NCBI RefSeq assembly: GCF_916858675.1 | Contig: NZ_CAKASM010000001.1 | Span: forward strand, 62,001 to 126,000 | Source of the DNA: Sphingomonas sp. Leaf21 | Lineage (GTDB): Bacteria; Pseudomonadota; Alphaproteobacteria; Sphingomonadales; Sphingomonadaceae | Direction: 5' to 3' | DNA: 64,000 bases | Part shown: piece after piece, positions 1 through 10,239 of the stretch | Numbering within the stretch: the first letter of the stretch is position 1 | Layout of the letters: every line of letters begins with the position of its first letter | Notes under the pieces: model-generated | Database searches by the model: none | What the model was told of the DNA's origin: nothing | The model's input: the letters and a program-made list of their open reading frames with translations, nothing else | Position numbers and translations under genes: made by a program

Positions 1-702
1 AAAGAGCGAGAGCAGCACCGAGATCAACGCGACGAGGGCGAGCAGTACGCTCAGCCGGAACCGCTCGATTCGTACCGTCTCGGTTATGAAACGGGCATTT
101 TCGGTGGCCATGATCGCGCCGCCGCTGGGGAGCGGGGCCGCGGCGGTGATCACCGGGGTACGGTCGGGCGCTCGCCATACGGTCGCGGCGATGCGGCCGC
201 GTCGGGCGGCCCGAACGTCGGGCCATTCGGCACCACCTCGCCGCTCGCGATAGAGCGGCGGGCGAGCGGCGCCGACGACGGTATCGATCGCCGCGTCGAG
301 GAAGCGCGCGATCGACTGCCCGAGATCCTGCTTGTCGGGATCGCGCAGGACGACGTTGCGGATGCCCAATGCCCGGCTGTCGCTCAGCAGCCGTCCGCTG
401 GCGTCGAACAGCCTGAGGCGTGCGCCCGTGTCGCGCGCCAGGCGAACGACCAGCGGGTCGCGCTCCTCGCTGCGCACCGAGGTCAGGGCCTCGCCCATCA
501 ACCGGACCTCGCGGAGCGACTGTTCGACGCGATTGTCGAGCAGTCGGGTGCGATAGGAGTCGAGGTAGAAGAAGCCGCCCGCCAGCAGCAGCAAGGCAAA
601 GATGTTGATCGCCAGGATTCGCTGCGTCAGCGAAATCTGGCCCGACCAGCGCAACGCCAGGTCGGAGGCTTCACTCCTCGGAGAATCGGTAGCCGGCGCC
701 AT
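1..702 (-). CDS. chvG: Sensor histidine kinase ChvG, N-terminal part (cut by window edge)
   Basis: This is the membrane sensor of the ChvG-ChvI two-component system, which in alphaproteobacteria responds to acidic or envelope stress. The frame stays open to base 1, so only about 234 residues are present. The chosen ATG (700-702) gives [19 protein letters not shown] and overlaps the end of chvI by about 30 bases, which indicates translational coupling. The visible part is a short cytoplasmic head, a first membrane helix ([16 protein letters not shown]), a periplasmic sensor region, and a second membrane helix ([19 protein letters not shown]) at the window edge. The HAMP, His-kinase and ATPase domains must lie beyond it. 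The identity comes from position after chvI and this topology, since the catalytic domains are not visible. Confidence 0.8.
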   Translation of the reverse strand, partial: MAPATDSPRSEASDLALRWSGQISLTQRILAINIFALLLLAGGFFYLDSYRTRLLDNRVEQSLREVRLMGEALTSVRSEERDPLVVRLARDTGARLRLFDASGRLLSDSRALGIRNVVLRDPDKQDLGQSIARFLDAAIDTVVGAARPPLYRERRGGAEWPDVRAARRGRIAATVWRAPDRTPVITAAAPLPSGGAIMATENARFITETVRIERFRLSVLLALVALISVLLSLF

Positions 703-1378
703 AGAGCGTCTCGATGGCGTCGAATTCGGGGTCGACCTGACGGAACTTGCGGCGCAGGCGCTTGATATGGCTGTCGATCGTGCGGTCATCGACATAGATG
801 TCGTCCTGATAGGCGGCATCCATAAGCTGGTTGCGCGTCCGCACGATGCCCGGCCGCTGTGCCAGCGTTTCCAGGATCAGGAACTCGGTGACGGTCAGCG
901 TGACCGGCTCGTCCTTCCACGTCACACGGTGGCGGGCGGGGTCCATCGCCAGCGCACCGCGCGTCAACGGGCCCTGCACGTCGACGGCGGGCGTTCCCTG
1001 CGGCGCACCGACATATTCCGATCGCCGGAGGATCGCACGGATGCGCGCGATGAGCAGCCGCTGCGAGAACGGCTTGGCGATATAGTCGTCCGCGCCCATC
1101 GCGAGTCCCAGCGCCTCGTCCAGCTCGTCGTCCTTGCTGGTCAGGAAGATGACCGGAATCTGGCTCTTCTCGCGCAGGCGGCGAAGCAGCTCCAGCCCGT
1201 CCATCCGTGGCATCTTGATATCGAAGATCGCCAGGTCGGGCGGATTGTCGATCAGCGCCTTCAACGCGGCCTCGCCATCGGCATAGATCCGCGTGACGAA
1301 TCCCTCCGCCTGAAGCGCGATCGAGACCGATGTCAGGATGTTCCGGTCGTCATCGACCAGGGCGATCGTCGCGGTCAT
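671..1378 (-). CDS. chvI: DNA-binding response regulator ChvI (OmpR/PhoB family)
   Basis: This 235-aa response regulator is the partner of ChvG. The start is set at [11 protein letters not shown]; the frame is open further upstream but those codons do not look like receiver sequence. The receiver domain (about 1-120) has acidic residues D9-D11, phospho-acceptor D53 in [11 protein letters not shown] and the conserved lysine in DYIAKPFS. The C-terminal winged helix (about 140-235) ends TLYGAGYRF, typical of the OmpR family. It is transcribed away from pckA; in several alphaproteobacteria ChvI lies beside and controls pckA, so this arrangement supports the call. It probably forms an operon with chvG. 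Confidence 0.93.
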   Translation of the reverse strand: MTATIALVDDDRNILTSVSIALQAEGFVTRIYADGEAALKALIDNPPDLAIFDIKMPRMDGLELLRRLREKSQIPVIFLTSKDDELDEALGLAMGADDYIAKPFSQRLLIARIRAILRRSEYVGAPQGTPAVDVQGPLTRGALAMDPARHRVTWKDEPVTLTVTEFLILETLAQRPGIVRTRNQLMDAAYQDDIYVDDRTIDSHIKRLRRKFRQVDPEFDAIETLYGAGYRFSEE

Positions 1379-1476
1379 GCGAGGAGCCCATGGGCAAGCG
1401 TTGCGTGCGAAGGAACCGCCATGCCCATCGGTTAGGCCAAAGCGAGACACGGCTCAACCGTCTTCGCGAATTGCGG

Positions 1477-1494
1477 TGTTTGACGTGTTAAACA
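1477..1494. promoter_or_regulatory. Inverted repeat in the chvI-pckA divergent intergenic region
   Basis: An inverted repeat TGTTT-N8-AAACA lies about 100 bases upstream of pckA and between it and chvI. The position suits an operator serving one or both divergent genes, for instance a ChvI or catabolite-control site. Only the symmetry is seen; the binding protein is a guess. The rest of the 212-base intergenic region shows no other obvious structure. Confidence 0.25.
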
Positions 1495-1590
1495 AACCGG
1501 CTATGGGACATGCAACGCATACGTGTACGGATGCGCCGAAAACGGTGCCCGGCCCAGTAAGACCGGTGCCATGGGAACGAGGAAGCTCTT

Positions 1591-3198
1591 ATGAACGAAC
1601 GGATTCCGGAGATCGGTTTGCAGGCGCAGGGGATCGAGACCCGCGCCACGCTGCACTGGAACCTGGTGACCGCCCGACTGCTCGAAACGGCGGTGGCGCG
1701 TGGCGAGGGCAAGCTGTCTGCGGACGGGCCGCTGGTCGTCGAGACGGGTGAGCATACCGGCCGTTCGGCGCAGGACAAGTTCATGGTCCGCGACGACGAA
1801 ACCCGTGACACCGTGTGGTGGGGCAAGACCAACAAGCCGATGAGCCCCGACGACTTCGCCGCGCTCAAGGCCGATTTCTTCGCCGCGCTCGGCCAGAAGG
1901 AAGATCTGTTCGTCCAGGACCTGTATGGCGGGTCGCAGCCCGAGCATCGCGTCCGTGTCCGCGTCGTCACCGAGCTGGCCTGGCATAACCTGTTCATCCG
2001 CACGATGCTGGTTCGCCCGGAAGAGCACGAGCTGCGCAAGTTCGTCGCGGATTACACCATCATCGACCTGCCCAGCTTCCGCGCCGATCCCGCGCGCCAT
2101 GGCTGTCGTTCGTCGACGGTGATCGCGGTCAACATGACCGAGAAGCTGATCCTGATCGGCGGGACGCGCTATGCGGGCGAAATGAAGAAGTCGGTCTTCG
2201 GGCTGCTCAACTATCTCCTGCCGACGACGGGCGTGATGCCGATGCACTGCTCGGCGAATATGGGCGCGGACGGATCGACGGCGGTGTTCTTCGGCCTGTC
2301 GGGCACCGGCAAGACGACCCTGTCCGCCGATGCCAGCCGCACGCTGATCGGCGATGACGAGCATGGCTGGTCGGACACGGCGGTCTTCAATTTCGAGGGC
2401 GGATGCTACGCCAAGATGATTCGCCTGTCGCCCGAGGCGGAGCCGGAGATCTTCGCGACCACCAAGCGCTTCGGCACGGTCCTGGAGAATGTCGTGATGG
2501 ATCCCGTCACGCGCCAGCTCGACCTGGACGACAACAGCCTGGCCGAGAATAGCCGTGGCGCCTATCCGATCGACTTCATCCCCAATGCGTCGAAGGACAA
2601 TATGGGGGGTGTGCCGCGCAATATCGTGATGCTGACCGCCGACGCCTATGGCATCCTGCCGCCGATCGCGAAGCTGACGCCCGATCAGGCGATGTACCAT
2701 TTCCTGTCCGGCTATACCGCGCGCGTCGCGGGCACCGAGATCGGCGTGACCGAGCCGGATGCGACCTTCTCGACCTGTTTCGGCGCGCCGTTCATGCCGC
2801 GCCATCCGTCGGTCTATGGCAACTTGCTGAAGGAGCGGATCGCCAAGGGCGGGGTCGATTGCTGGCTGGTCAATACCGGCTGGACCGGCGGCAAGTACGG
2901 CACCGGCCACCGCATGCCGATCAAGGCGACCCGCGCGCTGCTCAACGCCGCACTGGACGGCAGCCTGAACCAGGCCGAATTCCGGACCGATCCCAATTTC
3001 GGCTTCCAGGTGCCGGTTTCGGTGCCGGGCGTCGACCCGGCGATCCTGAACCCGCGCGACACCTGGGCGGACAAGGCGGCCTATGACGCGACGGCGGCCA
3101 AGCTGGTCGGCCTGTTCAACGAGAACTTCCAGCAGTTCGCCGAGCATGTCGACGAGGGGGTGCGCGCGGCCGCGCCGAAGGTTTCGGTCCCGGCGTGA
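1591..3198 (+). CDS. pckA: Phosphoenolpyruvate carboxykinase (ATP)
   Basis: This enzyme makes phosphoenolpyruvate from oxaloacetate using ATP, the entry step of gluconeogenesis, and acts in the cytoplasm. At 535 aa it matches the usual length of ATP-type PEPCK. The kinase P-loop [11 protein letters not shown] is at about residues 235-245, and the substrate-binding region around TGRSAQDKF is at 56-64. The downstream Mg/ATP-binding GDDEHGW segment and the typical [11 protein letters not shown] stretch are also present. It stands alone in its transcription unit, divergent from chvI-chvG. It fits functionally with the dicarboxylate and acetate uptake genes at 50-60 kb, because growth on those acids needs gluconeogenesis. 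Confidence 0.97.
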   Translation: MNERIPEIGLQAQGIETRATLHWNLVTARLLETAVARGEGKLSADGPLVVETGEHTGRSAQDKFMVRDDETRDTVWWGKTNKPMSPDDFAALKADFFAALGQKEDLFVQDLYGGSQPEHRVRVRVVTELAWHNLFIRTMLVRPEEHELRKFVADYTIIDLPSFRADPARHGCRSSTVIAVNMTEKLILIGGTRYAGEMKKSVFGLLNYLLPTTGVMPMHCSANMGADGSTAVFFGLSGTGKTTLSADASRTLIGDDEHGWSDTAVFNFEGGCYAKMIRLSPEAEPEIFATTKRFGTVLENVVMDPVTRQLDLDDNSLAENSRGAYPIDFIPNASKDNMGGVPRNIVMLTADAYGILPPIAKLTPDQAMYHFLSGYTARVAGTEIGVTEPDATFSTCFGAPFMPRHPSVYGNLLKERIAKGGVDCWLVNTGWTGGKYGTGHRMPIKATRALLNAALDGSLNQAEFRTDPNFGFQVPVSVPGVDPAILNPRDTWADKAAYDATAAKLVGLFNENFQQFAEHVDEGVRAAAPKVSVPA

Positions 3199-3210
3199 TG
3201 GAAGGGCCGG

Positions 3211-3239
3211 GGGAGGGCGCTCGTGGCGGGCGTTCTCCC
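3211..3239 (+). terminator. Hairpin just downstream of pckA
   Basis: GGGAGGGCGC and GCGTTCTCCC pair over ten bases with two G-U wobbles around a nine-base loop, starting 12 bases after the pckA stop codon. It is well placed as a terminator, but only a weak T-containing stretch follows, so it may be Rho-assisted. Confidence 0.5.
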
Positions 3240-3240
3240 T

Positions 3241-3297
3241 TGGCCTTCGACTTCGCTCAGGCCGAAGATCCCAGCCTGCGTTGGGATGACCGCTCTT
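3241..3297. repeat. REP-like pair of short palindromes
   Basis: Two small hairpins follow one another: one around CTTCGACTTCGCTCAGGCC, and one formed by ATCCCA and TGGGAT around GCCTGCGT. Sequences of this kind recur between genes in sphingomonads and related bacteria. The 11-mer TGGCCTTCGAC at 3240-3250 reappears inverted at 3577-3587, so this block and the larger palindromic element next to it may be one composite insertion. No protein is encoded here. Confidence 0.45.
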
Positions 3298-3313
3298 CCG
3301 TTCCGAACAGCCT

Positions 3314-3578
3314 GACCTAGGGCCGATCGACATTCAGCCTATTCTCCCCCTCTCCCCTGGACAGGGGAGAGGGTTAGCGAAGCTTGCCAGCGTGCTGGCC
3401 AGCGTAGCTTGGGTGAAGGGTTGAGCGAGCCTTCGGCTCGCGCGCTCTTTGAGCGCATCACCCCTCACCCAGCTCCGACTAAGTTTTTGCTACGCAAAGA
3501 CCAAGTCTGCGCAACCCTCTCCCCTCGCGAGGGGCGCGGGAAGGACAGGCATGGTTGAATGTCGATCGGCCCTAGGTC
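3314..3578. repeat. 265-bp palindromic element with 26-bp terminal inverted repeats (MITE-like or REPIN-like)
   Basis: The ends at 3314-3339 and 3553-3578 are inverted copies matching at 25 of 26 bases (core GGGCCGATCGACATTCA). Inside are further nested inverted repeats. One is a perfect 11-bp stem at 3348-3373 (CCCTCTCCCCT with a four-base loop). AGGGGAGAGGGTT at 3364 has its inverted partner near 3512. GAGC-CTTCG-GCTC and CCCCTCGCGAGGGG are others. No convincing reading frame exists in the element. It occupies the gene-free stretch between pckA and the nfeD-like gene (3199-3602). It looks like a non-autonomous mobile element; no clear target duplication was found. Confidence 0.75.
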
Positions 3579-3602
3579 GAAGGCCACACCGGTCCGGCGA
3601 CC

Positions 3603-4052
3603 TCACTCCGCCAAAGGCTCGACCAGCAACACGCCGCCGTCGACATGAGCGACCCGCAGGCGGGTTCCCGTCTCAGCCTCCGGCCCGCGAACGGGCCACT
3701 CGCCGTCGCCCAGCCTTGCGCGACCTTCGCCTCCGATGATCGGCGTCGTGACCGTCACCACCTGTCCCCGCAATCTCAGCGCGGGGGCGTTCAGCACCGG
3801 TGCGTCGCTGTCGACGGGGAAATCGCGATACCAGCGTCGCCCGATCACGACACACACCACGCTCCACACCGCGAAACAGGCAAGCTGCACACCGATCGGC
3901 ACGTCCGGCAGCGCCCAGCTCGTCAGCGCGGTGACACCGGCCGCGATGGCCAGGAAGATCAGGAACACTCCCGGCACCAGCAGTTCGGCGATGCCGAGTG
4001 CGAGCCCCGCCGCCAGCCAGAGCGCGGCGGGGTCCAGATCGCCGATCGTCAT
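3603..4052 (-). CDS. NfeD-family membrane protein
   Basis: This 149-aa protein belongs to the short NfeD family. The N-terminal half has hydrophobic segments (ALWLAAGLALGIAELLVPGVFLIFLAIAAG split by short polar breaks, then a second near residues 50-70). The C-terminal half, about 90-149, is a small soluble beta-rich domain (RLRGQVVTVTTPI...GEGRARLGDGEWPVRG) that matches the OB-fold of NfeD. Its start overlaps the stop of the SPFH gene by four bases (ATGA), so the two are cotranslated. NfeD proteins work with SPFH proteins in membrane quality control or microdomain organisation. Confidence 0.88.
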   Translation of the reverse strand: MTIGDLDPAALWLAAGLALGIAELLVPGVFLIFLAIAAGVTALTSWALPDVPIGVQLACFAVWSVVCVVIGRRWYRDFPVDSDAPVLNAPALRLRGQVVTVTTPIIGGEGRARLGDGEWPVRGPEAETGTRLRVAHVDGGVLLVEPLAE

Positions 4053-5023
4053 GAGGATGACTGGTCGAACGGACCCGGCCTGGTGGAGACACGCGGGGCG
4101 GCGGCGTCGGGCTTGTTGGGGGCGAGGGCCTCCTTGGCCAGTTCGCCGATCCCGCCGAGCGTCCCGATAAGCTGAGTCGCCTCGACCGGGAACAGGATCG
4201 TCTTGGCATTGGGGCTCGTCGCGAACTTGCCCACCGCCTCGACATATTTTTGCGCGATGAAATAGTTGATCGCCTGCGTCCCGCCCGATTCGATCGCTTC
4301 CGAGACGACGCGGGTCGCCTTGGCTTCGGCCTCGGCGGCGCGCTCACGCGCTTCGGAGTCGCGATAGGCCGACTCGCGGCGACCCTCGGCCTCCAGGATG
4401 CGGGCCTGCTTCTGGCCCTCGGCGCGCAGGATCTCCGACGCGCGCGAGCCCTCGGCCTCGAGGATGTTGGCGCGCTTTTCGCGCTCGGCCTTCATCTGGC
4501 GGGCCATGGCGTTGACGATATCGACCGGCGGGCGGATGTCCTTGATCTCGACGCGGGTGATCTTCACGCCCCACGGGGTCGTCGCATGATCGACGACGTT
4601 CAGAAGGCGTGCGTTGATCTCGTCGCGCTTCGACAAGGTCTCGTCCAGGTCCATCGACCCCATCACGGTGCGCAGGTTGGTCGTCACCAGATTGAGCAGC
4701 GCGACGTACAGGTCCGACACTTCATAGGCCGCCTTGGGCGCGTCAAGCACCTGAAAGAACACGACACCGTCGGTGGAGATCATCGCATTGTCCTTGGTGA
4801 TGATCTCCTGTCCCGGAATGTCGATCACCTGTTCCATCATGTTCACCTTGCGGCCGACACGATAGAAGAACGCCGGATAGAAGTTGAAGCCGGGGACGGC
4901 GGTGCCCGTGTAGCGGCCGAAATGCTCGATCGTATATTGATAGCCCTGGCGGACGATCTTGATCGACATCATCAGGTACATCAGCACCAGCAGCACGGCC
5001 AGCGCGGCGATGATCAGGCCCAT
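4049..5023 (-). CDS. SPFH/band-7 (stomatin-like, QmcA-type) membrane protein
   Basis: This 324-aa protein has one N-terminal membrane anchor (IIAALAVLLVLMYLMMSI), followed by the SPFH domain (about 30-200). Recognisable elements are REGYQYTIEHFGRY-like opening residues, DIPGQEIITKDNA and the GVKITRVEIKDIRPP segment. A long charged coiled-coil (about 185-260, rich in EA, RA and ESA repeats) follows, as in stomatin and QmcA, which oligomerise through it. It precedes and overlaps the NfeD gene. The pair is a standard membrane scaffold or protease-adaptor unit. It is divergent from guaB across 125 bases. Confidence 0.92.
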   Translation of the reverse strand: MGLIIAALAVLLVLMYLMMSIKIVRQGYQYTIEHFGRYTGTAVPGFNFYPAFFYRVGRKVNMMEQVIDIPGQEIITKDNAMISTDGVVFFQVLDAPKAAYEVSDLYVALLNLVTTNLRTVMGSMDLDETLSKRDEINARLLNVVDHATTPWGVKITRVEIKDIRPPVDIVNAMARQMKAEREKRANILEAEGSRASEILRAEGQKQARILEAEGRRESAYRDSEARERAAEAEAKATRVVSEAIESGGTQAINYFIAQKYVEAVGKFATSPNAKTILFPVEATQLIGTLGGIGELAKEALAPNKPDAAAPRVSTRPGPFDQSSS

Positions 5024-5085
5024 GGATACTCTCCCCCCTTGACGATCCCACCTCCTTCTAGCACGGCGGTGCAGCTAGGGCCTAG

Positions 5086-6606
<1,521 letters not shown>

Positions 6607-6624
6607 TCCAAAGGGCCCGTCCGC

Positions 6625-7812
6625 ATGACGCCAGCCGCACGCACCCAGGCGGCGATCGAGTTGCTCGACGCGATCGTCGCCGCCGCCGAGACTGGCGGCG
6701 CGGCGGCGGACACGCTGATCGCCCGCTATTTCTCGACGCGCCGCTATGCCGGATCGAAGGATCGGCGTGCGGTACGCGAGCTGGTCTATGCCGCCATTCG
6801 TCAGGCAGGGCCGGTGCCGGTGTCGGGCCGGGCGGCGATGGTCGCGGTGGCCGACCGGGAGCCGGGACTCGCGGAGACCTTCGATGGCTCCACCCACGGC
6901 CCTGCCCCGATCACCCCGGATGAGCCGCGCGCCGAGGAGGGCGTCGCGCCGCATTGGCTGGTCGAGGCGCTGAGCGCCTCGGGGCTCGACACGGAACAGC
7001 AGGCCGCGCTGGTCGACCGCGCGCCACTCGACCTTCGGGCGAACAGCCTGGCGACGACACGCGATGCGGTGCGCGAGCAGCTTCCCGAGGCCAGTGCGAC
7101 GCCGATCGCCCCGCTGGGGCTGCGATTGCCGAGCGGGACGCCGGTCGAGCAGACTGACCTGTACCGCGCCGGCCTGTTCGAAGTGCAGGATGAAGGAAGC
7201 CAGTTGGTCGGCGCCGCGCTGTCCGCCGAACCGGGCGAGTGGCTGGTCGATCTGTGCGCGGGGGCGGGGGGCAAGACGCTGCAACTCGCCGCCGCGATGG
7301 ACAATCGCGGCGCGCTGCTCGCCTGCGACATCGACCGCGCGCGCCTGCAAAAGCTGCCGCCGCGCGCCGAACGCGCGGGCGCGACGATCATCGAGAGCCG
7401 CTTGCTCAACCCCGGACGCGAGGCCGAGATGCTGTCCGACTGGACGGGCAAGGCCGACGGCGTGCTGATCGATGCACCGTGTTCGGGCACCGGAACCTGG
7501 CGTCGCAATCCGGAGGCGCGATGGCGTCTCACCCCCGACCGTCTCGCGCGGCTCAGGGCGATGCAGGATCAGGTTCTGGAGATCGGGGCCGGGCTCGTGA
7601 AGCCGGGCGGGCGGATGGTCTATATCGTCTGCTCGTTGCTCGATGCCGAGGGGCGCGATCAGGTCGCGGGTTTCCTCGCCCGCCATGGCGGTTGGGCTGC
7701 CGAGCCCGTCGAGCCGACGTTCGGCACGCCGCACGGCCCCGGCCAGCGCCTCGATCCCGCGCGCCATGGCACCGATGGCTTTTTTGTCGCCTGCCTACGG
7801 GCGCCATGCTAG
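6625..7812 (+). CDS. RsmB/RsmF-type RNA (cytosine-5) methyltransferase
   Basis: This 395-aa SAM-dependent RNA m5C methyltransferase belongs to the NOL1/NOP2/Sun family. The N-terminal part carries an NusB-like helical region (RYFSTRRYAGSKDRRAVRELVYAAIR). The catalytic domain begins near 150, with the SAM loop DLCAGAGGKTLQLA, the acidic CDIDRARLQKL, the PCSGTGTW motif carrying one key cysteine, and YIVCSLLDAEG carrying the second. Both catalytic cysteines are present. The exact target (16S rRNA C967 as in RsmB, or another site) cannot be read from sequence. It sits between guaB and a TPR protein on the same strand. Confidence 0.9.
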   Translation: MTPAARTQAAIELLDAIVAAAETGGAAADTLIARYFSTRRYAGSKDRRAVRELVYAAIRQAGPVPVSGRAAMVAVADREPGLAETFDGSTHGPAPITPDEPRAEEGVAPHWLVEALSASGLDTEQQAALVDRAPLDLRANSLATTRDAVREQLPEASATPIAPLGLRLPSGTPVEQTDLYRAGLFEVQDEGSQLVGAALSAEPGEWLVDLCAGAGGKTLQLAAAMDNRGALLACDIDRARLQKLPPRAERAGATIIESRLLNPGREAEMLSDWTGKADGVLIDAPCSGTGTWRRNPEARWRLTPDRLARLRAMQDQVLEIGAGLVKPGGRMVYIVCSLLDAEGRDQVAGFLARHGGWAAEPVEPTFGTPHGPGQRLDPARHGTDGFFVACLRAPC

Positions 7813-7844
7813 CAATCGGCGCAGTGCCCAGTCCGGAGTTCCTC

Positions 7845-8348
7845 ATGCGTTTGACGTCCCTGGCCGCCGCCGCCGCTCTCGCCGTGGTATCGGTCTCCAC
7901 CTCGCTCAGCGGGCAGCGTCCCGACAGCCAGATCGATGCCCGGTCGCTGCAACTGCTCGAGCAGGCGCGGGGGATGAAGGCCTCGGGTAATCTGGACGGG
8001 GCGACCGACGCGCTGGAGACGGCGGTGGCGGTCGACCCGCGCAATCGCGCGGCATTCGTCCTGCTGGCCGAGGTCGCGGATGCGCGCGGCCTGCCCGGCA
8101 AGGCGATCCGGCTCTATCGCGAAGCATTGCTGCTCGACCCCAATGACCTGAAGGCGTTGCGCGGGCAGGGGGAGGCGCTGGTCCAGCGCGGCGCGGTCGC
8201 GCGGGCGAAGGACAATCTCGCCAAGATCAAGACGCTCTGCAAGTCGGACTGCGGCGACGCGACCGCGCTGGCGGCGCAGATCGCCAAGGGCCCGCCCACG
8301 CCGATCACGACGGCGCAGGTCGATACCAAGGGTGAGACCAAGGAATAG
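7845..8348 (+). CDS. Exported tetratricopeptide-repeat protein
   Basis: This 167-aa protein has a signal peptide (MRLTSLAAAAALAVVSVSTS) and two or more TPR units at about 45-125 (ASGNLDGATDALETAVAVDP and GLPGKAIRLYREALLLDP). A Lys-rich tail carries a CxxxC pair (LCKSDCG). An upstream ATG at 7806 is in frame, but the 7845 ATG has a GGAG ribosome site eight bases before it and begins a proper signal sequence. TPR modules mediate protein-protein contacts; the partner is unknown. The protein is presumably periplasmic. Confidence 0.8.
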   Translation: MRLTSLAAAAALAVVSVSTSLSGQRPDSQIDARSLQLLEQARGMKASGNLDGATDALETAVAVDPRNRAAFVLLAEVADARGLPGKAIRLYREALLLDPNDLKALRGQGEALVQRGAVARAKDNLAKIKTLCKSDCGDATALAAQIAKGPPTPITTAQVDTKGETKE

Positions 8349-8382
8349 CAATCCCCACCACCGCCGCTCCGCCATGGTCCCC

Positions 8383-8401
8383 CTCCCCGTGCCGGGGAGG
8401 A
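8383..8401. terminator. Hairpin between converging genes
   Basis: CCTCCCC and GGGGAGG form a perfect seven-base stem around GTGCC, lying between the stop of the TPR gene and the stop of rsmA. It can serve both strands. No strong T-run is present on either side. Confidence 0.5.
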
Positions 8402-8404
8402 GCG

Positions 8405-9229
8405 TCAGGCCAGCGTGCGGGCCAGGGCGATGAACTCCTCCACCGACAGCGTTTCGGCGCGGCGGGCCGGATCGATGCCGATCGCTTCCATTGCCTCCAC
8501 CGCACCGGCCACCGGCTTGAGGCTCTGGCGGAGCATCTTGCGCCGCTGGCCGAAGGCAGCCGCAGTCAGGCGTTCGAGGATGCGGAAGCTCACCCCCTCG
8601 GGCGCGGGCTTGGGGGTGATGTGGACGACCGCCGACATCACCTTGGGCGGGGGCGTGAAGGCGGAACGGTGAACCGGCATCGCGATCCGCGCCTCGCTGC
8701 GCCACTGGGTCAGCACGGCAAGCCGTCCATAGGCCGACTGGTCGGCGGCGGCGACGATCCGCTCCGCCACTTCCTTCTGGAACATCAGCGTACAGGACTG
8801 CCACCAGGGCAACCACGCGCCCGAGAGCCATCCGACGAGCAACGGCGTCCCGACATTATAGGGCAGGTTGGAAACGATGTGCGGCTTGTCCTCGAACAGC
8901 TCGGGCGCGTTGATGCGCAGCGCGTCGCCCTCGATGACCTTCAATCGACCGGGAAAGGCTTCGGCCAATTCGGCCAGCGCCGGGATGCAGCGACGGTCGC
9001 GCTCGATCGCGGTGACGCGCCCGCCCGCCATCAGCAGCGCACGGGTCAGTCCGCCGGGTCCGGGGCCGATCTCCAGCACCTCCCGATCGGTCAGGTCGCC
9101 CGGTATCGCCGCGATCCGGGCCAGCAACTGGCCGTCGAACAGGAAGTTCTGACCGAGCGACTTCGACGCCGACAGGCCGTGCCGCGCGATCACCTCGCGC
9201 AAGGGGGGCAGGGGGGTGACGGGGGTCAT
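8405..9229 (-). CDS. rsmA: 16S rRNA (adenine1518/1519-N6)-dimethyltransferase
   Basis: This enzyme dimethylates two adjacent adenosines in helix 45 of 16S rRNA using SAM, a late step in 30S maturation. It is 274 aa from the ATG at 9229 ([18 protein letters not shown]). It shows the KSLGQNFL opening, the SAM-binding motif [14 protein letters not shown], the acidic ERDRRC, and the catalytic [11 protein letters not shown]. The start lies one base past the pdxA stop, so it is coupled as the last gene of lptD-surA-pdxA-rsmA. The longer frame adds an unsupported Arg-rich N-terminus. Confidence 0.95.
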   Translation of the reverse strand: MTPVTPLPPLREVIARHGLSASKSLGQNFLFDGQLLARIAAIPGDLTDREVLEIGPGPGGLTRALLMAGGRVTAIERDRRCIPALAELAEAFPGRLKVIEGDALRINAPELFEDKPHIVSNLPYNVGTPLLVGWLSGAWLPWWQSCTLMFQKEVAERIVAAADQSAYGRLAVLTQWRSEARIAMPVHRSAFTPPPKVMSAVVHITPKPAPEGVSFRILERLTAAAFGQRRKMLRQSLKPVAGAVEAMEAIGIDPARRAETLSVEEFIALARTLA

Positions 9230-9230
9230 G

Positions 9231-10226
9231 TCAGGCCGCGGCCTCGGCGCGGCGGCGCGCCGCATCGCCCGCCATGGCGATCGCCGCGATCATCGCGCCG
9301 GGATGCGCGCGATCCTGGCCCGCGATTCCGAAGGCGGTGCCGTGATCGGGTGAGGTCCGGACGATCGGCAGGCCCAAGGTGATGTTGACGCCCTCGTCGA
9401 AATGGATCGTCTTGAGCGGCACCAGCGCCTGGTCGTGATAGCAGCACAGCACCGCGTCATAGGCGGCCCGCGCGCGTGGGTGGAACAGCGTGTCGGCGGC
9501 GAACGGCCCGGTCGCGTCGATCCCCTCGGCGCGAAGCTGTGCGATGGCGGGTTCGATCAGGTCGATCTCCTCACGCCCGATCGCACCGCTTTCCCCCGCG
9601 TGCGGGTTCAGCCCGGCAAAGGCGAGGCGCGGTGAGCGGATGCCGAAATTCTTGCACAGCCCGCGTGCCGTCGCGCGCCCCTTGGCCGCGATCAGTTCGA
9701 CCGACAAGAGTCCCGGGACGGCGGCGAGCGGTACATGCGTGGTGATCGGCACGACGCGCAGGGACGGTCCGGCAAGCATCATCACCGCATTCGCTCCCGA
9801 CACGCCACAGCGTTCGGCCACGAACTCGGTCTGGCCGGGGTGGATGAAGCCGATATCGTAGAGCTGCGCCTTGCTGACCGGGCCGGTGACCAGCGCACTC
9901 GCCGCGTCGGAACGGACCAGACCGACCGCAAGCTCGAGCGCGTGGAGCGCGCAGCGGGCCCCCTCGACATCCGGCTGGCCGGGGCGGATCTCGCCCGCTT
10001 CATCGATCGACAGGATCGGCAAGGCCCGGTCGAACGCCGCCACGGCGCTCGCCATGTCGGAGACACGGAGCGTCGGTCCGCTCCACACCCGCTCGATCGC
10101 GCGCACGTCGCCGACCGCCAGGAAGGGCGGCAGATCCGCCTCGTGCCGCGCGGTCCAGGCCTTGGCGATGATCTCGGGCCCGATACCGGCCGGATCACCC
10201 ATGGAGATTGCCAGCGGACGGATCAT
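9231..10226 (-). CDS. pdxA: 4-hydroxythreonine-4-phosphate dehydrogenase
   Basis: This enzyme catalyses the NAD-dependent oxidation of 4-phosphohydroxy-L-threonine in the DXP-dependent vitamin B6 pathway. At 331 aa it has the usual length. The N-terminus [20 protein letters not shown] is characteristic. The metal-binding histidines are visible in [24 protein letters not shown] and [12 protein letters not shown], and the C-terminal substrate region reads [11 protein letters not shown]. It lies 13 bases after surA and abuts rsmA, the same order as in many proteobacteria. Confidence 0.96.
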   Translation of the reverse strand: MIRPLAISMGDPAGIGPEIIAKAWTARHEADLPPFLAVGDVRAIERVWSGPTLRVSDMASAVAAFDRALPILSIDEAGEIRPGQPDVEGARCALHALELAVGLVRSDAASALVTGPVSKAQLYDIGFIHPGQTEFVAERCGVSGANAVMMLAGPSLRVVPITTHVPLAAVPGLLSVELIAAKGRATARGLCKNFGIRSPRLAFAGLNPHAGESGAIGREEIDLIEPAIAQLRAEGIDATGPFAADTLFHPRARAAYDAVLCCYHDQALVPLKTIHFDEGVNITLGLPIVRTSPDHGTAFGIAGQDRAHPGAMIAAIAMAGDAARRRAEAAA

Positions 10227-10239
10227 CGCTGCCGCCCGA

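Noticed and set aside
1501-3333. 610-residue minus-strand frame opposite pckA
   Set aside because: It is the complement of a certain enzyme gene, and no domain could be seen in it.
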